Shown piece by piece: positions 1 through 6,519 of a stretch of 12,360 nucleotides of DNA. The number at the start of each line of letters is the position of its first letter. Positions within the stretch are counted from its first letter, which is position 1. Under the pieces are notes generated by a model. It was not told the DNA's origin, made no database searches, and worked only from the letters and a program-made list of their open reading frames with translations. Made by a program: the position numbers and the translations under genes. This DNA comes from Acetofilamentum sp. (GTDB taxonomy: Bacteria; Bacteroidota; Bacteroidia; Bacteroidales; JAFGXI01): contig DYOK01000067.1 of NCBI GenBank assembly GCA_020720565.1, positions 1 to 12,360 on the forward strand. The letters are read 5' to 3'.

Positions 1-8
1 TATCTTTG
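1..8 (+). promoter_or_regulatory. Promoter -7 element for tex
   Basis: The first eight bases, TATCTTTG, match the Bacteroidota -7 consensus TAnnTTTG. They lie 19 bases before the tex start codon, so the transcript leader would be only about 10-15 nt. The -33 element would lie outside the window and cannot be checked. Confidence 0.6.
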
Positions 9-27
9 CAGCTTAAATTCTGTCAGT

Positions 28-2145
28 ATGACCATTTCAAGTTTTATAGCTCAATCGCTCAATTTAAGTATTAAGTCTGTCGAAAGTACGCTTCGTTTGC
101 TCGACGAGGGCGGAACAGTTCCGTTTATTAGTCGGTACCGTAAAGAACAAACGGGGAATTTAGACGAAGTTCAAATTGCTCAAATCCAAAAGTTATCGGC
201 TCAATTTAAAGAGCTCGAAAAACGAAAACAAACCATCATCGATGCCATTACCGAACAAGGGGCTTTGACCGAGGCTTTGCAACAAAAAATTGATGGATGT
301 TACGATGCCAACGAGCTCGAAGATTTATACTTACCATACAAAGTCAAGCGAAAAACTAAGGCGACTATAGCTAAGGAAAGGGGATTGGAACCACTTGCCA
401 AAATGATAATGGCTCAAAACGACGGTAATCCAGTTCAGTGGGCTTCGCGATTTATCAATAAAGAGGTTCCCGATTCCGATCAAGCTTTAGAAGGTGCTCA
501 AGATATTTTGGCAGAATGGATCAGCGAACATGCGGGTTTACGAAATCGATTGCGTCAATTGTTTGTCCGAAATGCCGTATTAAAGGTTAAAAAAGGGAAA
601 ACACCCGACACCGAAGGTAAATATCAAGATTATACCGATTGGAGCGAGCCGCTGCACCGATGTCCCTCGCATCGTTTTTTGGCCATTTACCGAGCCTCGG
701 GCGAAGGCATATTGAGTATGCACGCCACACCCGACGACGAAGAGGCTTTGGGTATGGTCGAACGCCAATTTGTAAAAGGCAGAAATATGGCTTCGGGATT
801 GGTCGAAGAAGCCGGAAAGCAATCGTATAAGAAATTAATTAAGCCGTCGCTCGAAAACGAACGCATCGGTATGGCTAAGGAAAAAGCCGATAAACAAGCC
901 ATCGAAGTGTTTAAAGACAATTTGCGTCAACTTTTGATGTCACCACCAGTCGGGCAATTGCGAACTATGGGCATCGATCCAGGCTACCGAACCGGCTGCA
1001 AAGTGGTTTGCATCGACGAAAAAGGCGATTTGTTGGCCAATACCACTATTTTCCCTCATCCGCCACAATCTGACTTTGCCTTATCGTCGAAAAGAATTAC
1101 GTCTTTGGCCGAACAATATAAAATTGAAGCCATTGCCATCGGAAACGGAACGGCAAGCCGCGAAACAGAATTGTTTATTAAAAAATTAACTTTCCATAAG
1201 CCTTTGCAGGTGTTTATGGTAAGCGAAGATGGGGCTTCGGTGTATTCGGCCTCGAAAGTCGGTCGAGAGGAATTTCCCGACTATGACGTAACCGTTCGTG
1301 GTGCGGTATCTATTGCCCGACGTTTGACCGACCCATTGTCGGAACTGGTCAAAATAGATCCTAAATCGTTGGGCGTAGGGCAATATCAACACGAAGTGGA
1401 TCAAAAAGAGCTGAAAGAAGGACTCGATTTTACGGTGGTTAGTGTGGTGAATCAAATTGGGGTCAATTTGAACTCGTCGAGTCCGTACTTGCTGCAATAT
1501 GTAGCCGGTCTCAACGCCTCGTCGGCCAAAAAGATTTGCGATTATCGGACCGAAACCGGTATGTTCACAAGTCGCGATTCAATCAAAAAAGTACCGGGCA
1601 TTGGCCCTAAAACATACGAGCAGGCGGCAGGTTTCTTGATGGTGCCCCAAAGTACGAACCCGCTCGATCATTCGAGAGTGCATCCCGAAAGGTATAAATT
1701 AATCGAGAAAATGGCCAAAAGCATGGGCTTAACCACTCACGAACTAATTGGAAATACCGATGCCATTGCCCAAATTGAAATTGATCGTTTTATCGACGAA
1801 AATACAGGGAAAGAAACCTTGAACGATATTGTAAAAGAGCTTCGTAAAAAAGGTCTCGATCCACGTCAAAATGTAAAAATGTTCGAATTCGATCCCTCCA
1901 TCCGAAAATTTGAAGATGTCAAAGTAGGGATGATTTTGCCCGGAATGGTTACCAATGTAACCAATTTTGGAGCATTTGTCGATTTAGGAATCAAAGAAAA
2001 TGGTTTGTTACACTTGTCGCAAATGGCCGAACGATTTATCGAAAACCCAGGCGAAATAGTTAAATTGCATCAAACCATGCAGGTACGAATCCATGGCATC
2101 GATGCCGAACGAAGAAGAATTCAGCTGAGTATTATCGGTTTGTAG
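28..2145 (+). CDS. tex: Tex-family S1 RNA-binding transcription accessory protein
   Basis: This is a 705-residue cytoplasmic nucleic-acid-binding protein of the Tex/YhgF family, which is linked to transcription and RNA metabolism. The domains appear in the usual order. A helical Tex N-terminal region spans about residues 1-200. A YqgF/RNase H-like domain starts near residue 311 with MGIDPGYRTG, D317 being the conserved acidic residue. A helix-hairpin-helix region follows at about 480-550 with the VPGIGPKT motif. A C-terminal S1 domain lies at about 630-702, with GMVTNVTNFGAFVDLG followed by GLLHLSQM. The length is normal to slightly short for the family (710-780). The ATG at 28 gives a typical N-terminus and sits just after a -7 promoter element; no Shine-Dalgarno is visible. 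The gene is monocistronic and convergent with the permease operon. Family assignment is secure; the precise role in this organism is not known. Confidence 0.97.
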   Translation: MTISSFIAQSLNLSIKSVESTLRLLDEGGTVPFISRYRKEQTGNLDEVQIAQIQKLSAQFKELEKRKQTIIDAITEQGALTEALQQKIDGCYDANELEDLYLPYKVKRKTKATIAKERGLEPLAKMIMAQNDGNPVQWASRFINKEVPDSDQALEGAQDILAEWISEHAGLRNRLRQLFVRNAVLKVKKGKTPDTEGKYQDYTDWSEPLHRCPSHRFLAIYRASGEGILSMHATPDDEEALGMVERQFVKGRNMASGLVEEAGKQSYKKLIKPSLENERIGMAKEKADKQAIEVFKDNLRQLLMSPPVGQLRTMGIDPGYRTGCKVVCIDEKGDLLANTTIFPHPPQSDFALSSKRITSLAEQYKIEAIAIGNGTASRETELFIKKLTFHKPLQVFMVSEDGASVYSASKVGREEFPDYDVTVRGAVSIARRLTDPLSELVKIDPKSLGVGQYQHEVDQKELKEGLDFTVVSVVNQIGVNLNSSSPYLLQYVAGLNASSAKKICDYRTETGMFTSRDSIKKVPGIGPKTYEQAAGFLMVPQSTNPLDHSRVHPERYKLIEKMAKSMGLTTHELIGNTDAIAQIEIDRFIDENTGKETLNDIVKELRKKGLDPRQNVKMFEFDPSIRKFEDVKVGMILPGMVTNVTNFGAFVDLGIKENGLLHLSQMAERFIENPGEIVKLHQTMQVRIHGIDAERRRIQLSIIGL

Positions 2146-2237
2146 TTTTTTTTGATGGATTGTTTGAGCCGGACTTAGGCATTGTAACGAAATAACCTAT
2201 ACATTTTTGACTTGCTCTTTTGCCCTTTTTCTGCGTT

Positions 2238-2279
2238 ACAAATTTTGCTAAGAGTCGCAAGCTATTAGCTACAATTTGT
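2238..2279. repeat. Imperfect inverted repeat (large hairpin) between convergent genes
   Basis: Bases 2238-2244 (ACAAATT) pair with 2273-2279 (AATTTGT). Bases 2247-2251 (GCTAA) pair with 2265-2269 (TTAGC). A small internal loop separates the two stems and a 13-base apical loop closes the structure. It lies in the 194-bp gap between the convergent tex and permease genes. It could serve as a bidirectional terminator, although no good T-run follows the stem directly, or it could be one copy of a dispersed intergenic repeat. The rest of the gap (2146-2339) holds no credible gene. Confidence 0.5.
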
Positions 2280-2339
2280 GTCTTGAAAAAGAACAAAATA
2301 TCTGCGTCAATTCTGCACATCTTATTCCGTTACAAAGCC

Positions 2340-3542
2340 TTAAAGAAACCGTTTTTTAAATCCGATTAGCGGGACTAAGCTGCTTATTAAGCAAACAAGG
2401 CTCACCATGGCGGTTACTTTTAAGAAATCGGTTGCAATTAATTTGATGGGGTAGGCTTCGATAGATGTCAGTCCATCGCCAAATTTGACAATGCCGTATT
2501 CGATTTGGATCCACGACAGTATGCCGCCCAATAGTAAGCCAATAAAAAGTCCCATAAATGAGGTCAGTAGGCCATTAAGAAAAAATACCATTTTAATTTG
2601 ATAATGGCTTAAGCCTATGCTTGTAAAAGTAACAAAATCGTTTTGTTTGTCGAGCATCATCATGGTTAGGGTGGCCATAATGTTAAAAGTAGCAATTAGC
2701 AATACAAAACCTAGAATAAGGTATATCATCAAACGTTCGGAGTTTAAGATTTTATAAAAGCTGTTCTGCTCCTGTCTGTTTTTGATTAGAAATTTTGCCC
2801 CCAATTTTTGGCTGATTTCGTTTTGGGCTTCTATTAAGTTTTGATTCGGTTTAAGTTTTATTTCGATTTGGCTGGCTTGATTTTCGGCTTCGAAAAGTGT
2901 TTGAGCCATATCGAGTGACACAATGGAATACTGATCGGCAGTTTCGTCTATGCCAAATACCCCAACGGGGTAAACCAGTCGTTTGTTAAAGGCTTCGATA
3001 GGATTTTGTGCCGCATTCGAGTGGCGCTTGGGTACATAGATTTGAAGCGGAATGGGGTTGTAAATGTTGACCGATAATTTTTTTGACACTTCGTAACCCA
3101 AAACAGCAAACGAATTGCTATCCGATTTTAGTTTAAATTCGCCTTGCAAAAGCATCGAATCGATACCGTTAATGTTTTGATATTGCTCGTCGACACCTTT
3201 AATCATAAAAGGATGTGTGGTATTGTGGTGTTTTATTGCGGCATAGTCTTCGAGCACAAAGCTGTACTGGTCTACCGAGGTGCAAGATTTGAGATTTGAC
3301 CTGAGGTTTTGATCAATTTCGAAATATTTACCACTGACTAAACTGGCTTTTATTTCGGGGTTAAAACTGTTAAAATGCGAAACTATAATATCTTCGAGCC
3401 CATTAAAAACCGATAAAATAATAAGCAATGCAGCAGTTGTAATGGCAATGCCCAAGGTGGCAATACTGGCGATTATATTAATAATGCTAATGTTTTTCTT
3501 AGAAAACAGATATCTGAATGCAATGAAAAACGGAACAGACAT
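2340..3542 (-). CDS. LolC/LolE (FtsX-like) family ABC transporter permease
   Basis: This 400-residue inner-membrane protein has the MacB/FtsX permease layout: TM1 at about residues 20-46, a large periplasmic domain (about 47-268), then three TMs at about 272-297, 320-348 and 374-393. A short cytoplasmic loop after TM2 (LDKQNDFVTFTSIGLS) takes the place of the coupling helix that contacts the ATPase. Members of this family with this topology extract lipoproteins (LolC/E) or act as FtsX-like or MacB-like permeases. The LolC/E assignment rests on overall topology and N-terminal character (FIAFRYLFSKK, then IINIIASIATLGIAI). No ATPase subunit is encoded nearby, so a LolD-like partner would come from elsewhere. 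The ATG at 3542 overlaps the rbfA stop as TAATG, which implies translational coupling. The substrate is not shown by the sequence. Confidence 0.88.
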   Translation of the reverse strand: MSVPFFIAFRYLFSKKNISIINIIASIATLGIAITTAALLIILSVFNGLEDIIVSHFNSFNPEIKASLVSGKYFEIDQNLRSNLKSCTSVDQYSFVLEDYAAIKHHNTTHPFMIKGVDEQYQNINGIDSMLLQGEFKLKSDSNSFAVLGYEVSKKLSVNIYNPIPLQIYVPKRHSNAAQNPIEAFNKRLVYPVGVFGIDETADQYSIVSLDMAQTLFEAENQASQIEIKLKPNQNLIEAQNEISQKLGAKFLIKNRQEQNSFYKILNSERLMIYLILGFVLLIATFNIMATLTMMMLDKQNDFVTFTSIGLSHYQIKMVFFLNGLLTSFMGLFIGLLLGGILSWIQIEYGIVKFGDGLTSIEAYPIKLIATDFLKVTAMVSLVCLISSLVPLIGFKKRFL

Positions 3543-3883
3543 TACTTTAAAAGTTGTTCGATACGATCGATGTAGTCTAAAGAGTCGTCGATAAAAAATG
3601 CAAACTCCGGAATAATGCGAACTTGCTTTTTAATCAGTTTACCAATGGCAAAACGTATCTGAGGGTTTTGTTTTTCGATGCCTTTTAAAATCACTTTTGT
3701 GTCGCCACCTGGAATGAAAATACTCAAAAAAACTTTGGCGTACGATAAATCGGGACTAATTCTAACTTTTGTAACTGTAATTAAGGCGTTGTTGAACATG
3801 CCGGCTTCGCGACGAAACAATTCGGCTAATTCTTTTTGTAGGAGTTTCCCCACTTTCTCTTGACGTGTGCTGTATGCTTCCAA
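3542..3883 (-). CDS. rbfA: Ribosome-binding factor A
   Basis: This 113-residue protein is RbfA, a small KH-type RNA-binding factor that helps mature the 30S subunit and the 5' end of 16S rRNA. Visible hallmarks are the N-terminal STRQEKVGKLLQKELAELF helix, the ITVTKVRISPDLSYAKVFLS core, and the C-terminal VRIIPEFAFFIDDSLDYIDRIEQLL segment with the conserved proline and the final helix. The length is normal for the family. The start appears to be TTG at 3883: it gives M-E-x-x-S-T-R-Q, matching the usual RbfA N-terminus, and there is no in-frame ATG or GTG just upstream. The gene is followed by the permease with a one-base TAATG overlap. Its promoter is probably the -7 element at 4003-4010, giving a leader of roughly 110 nt. 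The assignment is secure; the start codon is inferred. Confidence 0.95.
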   Translation of the reverse strand: MEAYSTRQEKVGKLLQKELAELFRREAGMFNNALITVTKVRISPDLSYAKVFLSIFIPGGDTKVILKGIEKQNPQIRFAIGKLIKKQVRIIPEFAFFIDDSLDYIDRIEQLLK

Positions 3884-4002
3884 AACTATATAATTGAGGG
3901 CTTTAGGCCTATTACTATTTAAATGACTGCTTTTTGCCTTTGCTCTGATGTCTGTTTGGCAATAGACAATTCAGCAAGATAGCTTAAGGTATTTATCGGC
4001 CA

Positions 4003-4010
4003 CAAAGATA
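4003..4010 (-). promoter_or_regulatory. Promoter -7 element for the rbfA-permease operon
   Basis: Read on the minus strand the sequence is TATCTTTG, a match to the Bacteroidota -7 consensus TAnnTTTG and identical to the element before tex. It lies 120 bp upstream of the rbfA start and directly after the terminator of the preceding operon. No clear -33 TTG-type element is seen; that position falls inside the terminator stem. Confidence 0.5.
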
Positions 4011-4011
4011 C

Positions 4012-4039
4012 AAAAAAAGACCCGAAAAATTCGAGTCTT
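4012..4039 (-). terminator. Factor-independent terminator of the VTC-DUF4956-DUF2490 operon
   Basis: On the minus strand, AAGACTCGAA (4039-4030) and TTCGGGTCTT (4026-4017) form a 10-bp stem with one U-G pair and a 3-base loop. The 3' side of the stem runs directly into a further run of T (4016-4012). It lies just past the broken DUF2490 gene and just before the rbfA promoter, so it separates the two minus-strand operons. Confidence 0.8.
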
Positions 4040-4081
4040 AACCCAATTTGAAGCATCTGGGCCTTATTTTCAAGTTGGGTT
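4040..4081. repeat. 13-base inverted repeat next to the terminator
   Basis: Bases 4040-4052 (AACCCAATTTGAA) and 4069-4081 (TTCAAGTTGGGTT) are inverted repeats matching at 12 of 13 positions around a 16-base loop. In plus-strand RNA the odd pair is a U-G wobble; in minus-strand RNA it is a C-A mismatch. The repeat abuts the terminator hairpin at 4017-4039 and includes the stop codon of the DUF2490 remnant. It may add to termination or act in the opposite direction. Confidence 0.55.
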
Positions 4082-4424
4082 AATATTTATTCCTTGTTGT
4101 TTAAACCATGATAGGTCTATTTGGTAGCGGTGGCGGTGGTCATAACTCAGGACGAGTTGCCTTTGGTTCGAATATCGATAATCAGTTGCAATAGCCCAAT
4201 GCGAATTGAGTTTGTACGTTGCTCCAATTTCGGTTAAAATCACCCCAATTTGAATCATATTTTCATAAGCCGAATTTCTTCGGTCAATTGAATGCTGAGC
4301 ACTGGGTTTATTTTTTTTCGATAGCAATACCAACCCACAAGCCGGCATCTTCGACCTGTGCATTTAATCCGCTTGCAAGGAAAATCGTTAATAATAAAAG
4401 ATTATATTTTAGATACTTACTCAT
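4070..4424 (-). pseudogene. Frameshifted, truncated DUF2490-like outer-membrane protein gene
   Basis: An ATG at 4424, overlapping the end of the DUF4956 gene, opens a signal peptide (MSKYLKYNLLLLTIFLASG, then LNAQ) followed by VEDAGLWVGIAIEKK, and stops at an in-frame TAA within an A8 run (forward 4311-4318). Shifting frame there restores INPVLSIQLTEEIRL. A second shift near 4267-4270 gives ENMIQIGVILTEIG, ATYKLNSHWAIATDYRYSN and RHRYQIDLSW, ending at 4070. Joined, the three frames read as the N-terminal half of a DUF2490 protein, a Bacteroidota/Proteobacteria family of predicted outer-membrane beta-barrels of unknown function. Each break corresponds to one missing base. The product would be about 118 residues, against roughly 200 or more in the family, so the C-terminal half is also missing. 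It is the third gene of the polyphosphate operon. I read it as a decayed gene; sequencing error could explain the two shifts but not the missing end. Confidence 0.75.
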
Positions 4425-5178
4425 AGTAGTAGACAACCAAAGTAGCCGAGTCTTTTAGATAATCGATACGTTTAATCTCGAATCGGTGAATATTAATGCC
4501 GGTGCGTTTTTTTAAATCTTCGATTAATGCGGGATTATCGACTTGAACCAATTCTATATTTTCGTATTCAATATGTTTAAATTTCTCAGTTTTATGTAAC
4601 CACTTAGCATCGAGAAGGAATGTAGATACAATGATTATCGAATTAATGGTAATTTGTTCTTTAATTTCGAGTTGAATGGCACCAAGCAAACCCAATGCAA
4701 TAAAAATAAACAAGTAGGTCATGTCTTTCATCGAAATGCCTTCGGTTCTGTAACGCAGCATCGAGAAAATGGCAAATAAGCCAAAAGCTGCTCCCATCGA
4801 AATTTTGACTTGATTGAGTACAAAAGTGAGCAAGAAAATAACGATATTAAACGATAAAAGCGTGAATATGTGCTCCATGTTTTTGTTGCCAGGGTAGTAA
4901 ATTAAACCTAAGAGTACAATGGCCGACAAGAGGTTTATAATCAGGTTCTTATAAAACTTTGAATTGATTTCGATTAATTCTTTGTCTTTTTTCTTTTTGT
5001 CTTTTTTTTCCTTGTTATCGACAGTCTCTGTTTGTGCATTTTCGACCGCTTGACTATCATTGGCGTTGAATTCCGCTTCTTCGGTTTGAGCCATTACAGC
5101 ATCTAAATTTTGCGATTTTGCAGGTGTCGAAAACAACCACAGCGTAAAAAACAATCCGATTAAAATAATTTTATTCAT
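4417..5178 (-). CDS. DUF4956 domain membrane protein, partner of the VTC polyphosphate polymerase
   Basis: This 253-residue protein starts with a likely signal peptide or signal anchor (MNKIILIGLFFTLWLFSTPA). An acidic, low-complexity segment (about 24-55) and a lysine-rich stretch (about 56-66) follow. Membrane segments lie at about 78-95, 103-122, 128-141 and 153-168. The signature FSMLRYRTEGISMKDMTYLF (138-157, with R142, R144 and E146) identifies DUF4956. A soluble C-terminal domain ends in LVVYYYE. The reading frame extends 28 codons further upstream, but the ATG at 5178 is chosen because it yields the signal sequence and overlaps the upstream stop as ATGAATAA. DUF4956 genes commonly sit beside VTC-domain genes. 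By analogy with the eukaryotic VTC complex, the protein may be the membrane part of a polyphosphate synthase or channel, but that is inference. Confidence 0.88.
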   Translation of the reverse strand: MNKIILIGLFFTLWLFSTPAKSQNLDAVMAQTEEAEFNANDSQAVENAQTETVDNKEKKDKKKKDKELIEINSKFYKNLIINLLSAIVLLGLIYYPGNKNMEHIFTLLSFNIVIFLLTFVLNQVKISMGAAFGLFAIFSMLRYRTEGISMKDMTYLFIFIALGLLGAIQLEIKEQITINSIIIVSTFLLDAKWLHKTEKFKHIEYENIELVQVDNPALIEDLKKRTGINIHRFEIKRIDYLKDSATLVVYYYE

Positions 5179-5905
5179 TGGAATTACAAATTTTATTGAT
5201 TTGATACATTTTGTGTTTAAAGTGATTTTTTTTAACATTCTGATGCAAGTGAGCAACTCCAAAACAATATTTGCTCATCGATACTTTCTGAATTTTTAGT
5301 TTTCGCATTAAAAATGTAACGGTCGAACGTGACGCTTTGTCTTGTTTTACTTCGGCAATAACCAAGTTGGGGAACTTTTTTTCTTTACTACCAATTTTAT
5401 AAGTTAAATCTAAATCGATGGTTAGCCGTTCAGCTGAATGCTTATTGACCAATGTAATGCGTTTGTAATACACCCAAATCGTCTCTTTTAAATCAATTGC
5501 TTTTAGTGGCGAAAGCGATTCTAGTAAGCTTTGACTTTGGTTTTCGATTTGATTAGAAATTTTCTTTTCTTTTTGTCTGGTTTTGATGGTTCTGCCTTTA
5601 TTTGACTTAAACTTGACTTCGAAAAAATTGAGGTTCGACTCCACATAACGACGAAAGCGAACTTTGTAACGATTTAAAAAACCACTGTGGTGTTTGTGGT
5701 ACAATTCTAAATCGGCCGTGTCAAAGTAAAGCGTTTCGTATTGACTCGCTCTAACACCTTCAATATCTAAAATTCGATAGTGTGCCAATAAACCATCCAA
5801 CAAAGGGGGGAGCAATGCCAGCTGAAACGTGTATTTGCTATCCATTCGGTCAAGCAATTTGACACTATCCATCTCTTTTAAAGTAATGGGCTCAAATTTT
5901 TGCAA
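5171..5905 (-). CDS. VTC-domain polyphosphate polymerase
   Basis: The 244-residue protein belongs to the VTC domain group of the CYTH/triphosphate-tunnel enzymes, whose yeast member Vtc4 makes polyphosphate from ATP. Basic residues that would line the tunnel are present: RMDSKYTF (R20, K24), ETLYFDT (57-63), RYKVRFRRY (R79, K81, R83, R85), FFEVKFK (E96, K98), YYKR (R149), TIDLDL (D164, D166), AEVK (E185, K187) and the terminal SKYCFG motif (K212). There is no membrane segment, so the domain should be cytosolic and anchored by the DUF4956 partner encoded downstream, which it overlaps by 8 bases. The start at 5905 is TTG. No in-frame ATG exists upstream before the stop, although the frame stays open for about 16 more codons of plausible sequence (KDLFIEKIADIL), so an ATT or ATA start is possible. 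Activity is inferred from the family. Confidence 0.9.
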   Translation of the reverse strand: MQKFEPITLKEMDSVKLLDRMDSKYTFQLALLPPLLDGLLAHYRILDIEGVRASQYETLYFDTADLELYHKHHSGFLNRYKVRFRRYVESNLNFFEVKFKSNKGRTIKTRQKEKKISNQIENQSQSLLESLSPLKAIDLKETIWVYYKRITLVNKHSAERLTIDLDLTYKIGSKEKKFPNLVIAEVKQDKASRSTVTFLMRKLKIQKVSMSKYCFGVAHLHQNVKKNHFKHKMYQINKICNSNE

Positions 5906-6024
5906 TATGTCAGCAATCTTTTCGATAAATAAATCTTTTATTAATATTTTTTAATTATTTTGAAACTAATAACTAATAAGCTTAATGCTTTAATTATTAA
6001 ATCTTTAACATTCGATTAAATCTG

Positions 6025-6519
6025 CTATTTATACTCCCATTTTTTTAGTTCAATCAGTTGGTCTTGAGCATCGAAGGTTCTTTTTTCGATTCTAAACCCA
6101 TTGCTGTCGTACTTGTACGTGTTTTTAATTAGAACTTGATTGGTTTCTGAATATTCTATTTCTTCGGTTTTGTCGTTTTGAGCATTGTATTTTGAAACTG
6201 TTTTTTTGGTTTCGCCTGTTTTTGACGAAATTTCGGTTTCTTCAATTTTGTTACCGTATTTATCGTATTTGTAGGTTGATTTCGATTTAACAGTTCCGTC
6301 TTTTTTGTATTCAATTTTAAGTATCGTTTTGCCGTTAATGTCGTATTCTTCGTAACTTTCTTTTATGGGTTTATCGTTGCCCGTTACGGCTTTCCATTCG
6401 GTGCAACTTTTAACTTTATTTGCTTTTAAATCTTTCTTACTTTGCGAGAAAGTAGACAAGGACATCGAAACCATGAATATGGTCGAAATTATTAGGACTT
6501 TTGATTTCATATCATTCAT
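6025..6519 (-). CDS. Secreted YD-repeat-like protein of unknown function
   Basis: The predicted protein has 164 residues. It opens with a signal peptide (MKSKVLIISTIFMVSMSLST, cleavage likely near FSQS). It may start at 6519 (MNDMKS) or at the second ATG at 6510. The mature part is strongly charged and built from imperfect repeats of the type YKYDxxGNxIEE: YEEYDINGKT, YKYDKYGNKIEE, SKYNAQNDKTEE and YKYDSNGFRIEK. This recalls the YD/RHS beta-strand repeats, but the protein is far too short to form an RHS shell and has no toxin domain. The last residues are WEYK. It has no membrane anchor or lipoprotein cysteine, so the periplasm or outside is the likely site. It lies upstream of the VTC gene in the same orientation with a gap of about 120 bp; whether it shares a transcript is unclear. 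The function is unknown. Confidence 0.75.
   Translation of the reverse strand: MNDMKSKVLIISTIFMVSMSLSTFSQSKKDLKANKVKSCTEWKAVTGNDKPIKESYEEYDINGKTILKIEYKKDGTVKSKSTYKYDKYGNKIEETEISSKTGETKKTVSKYNAQNDKTEEIEYSETNQVLIKNTYKYDSNGFRIEKRTFDAQDQLIELKKWEYK

Noticed and set aside
580..1497. Several minus- and plus-strand reading frames of 60-100 codons inside tex
   Set aside because: All lie within the well-supported tex frame and show no domain, so they are shadows of it.
2132..2320. 62-codon minus-strand reading frame after tex
   Set aside because: It overlaps the end of tex and the intergenic hairpin and has no recognisable domain or start signal. It is better explained as chance coding over a structured intergenic element.
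4219..4458. 79-codon plus-strand reading frame opposite the DUF2490 remnant
   Set aside because: It runs antisense to sequence with clear DUF2490 and DUF4956 similarity and has no features of its own.
5179..5262. 28-codon N-terminal extension of the DUF4956 protein
   Set aside because: It lies inside the VTC coding sequence in another frame. The internal ATG at 5178 gives a clean signal peptide and the same stop/start overlap seen at the next junction.
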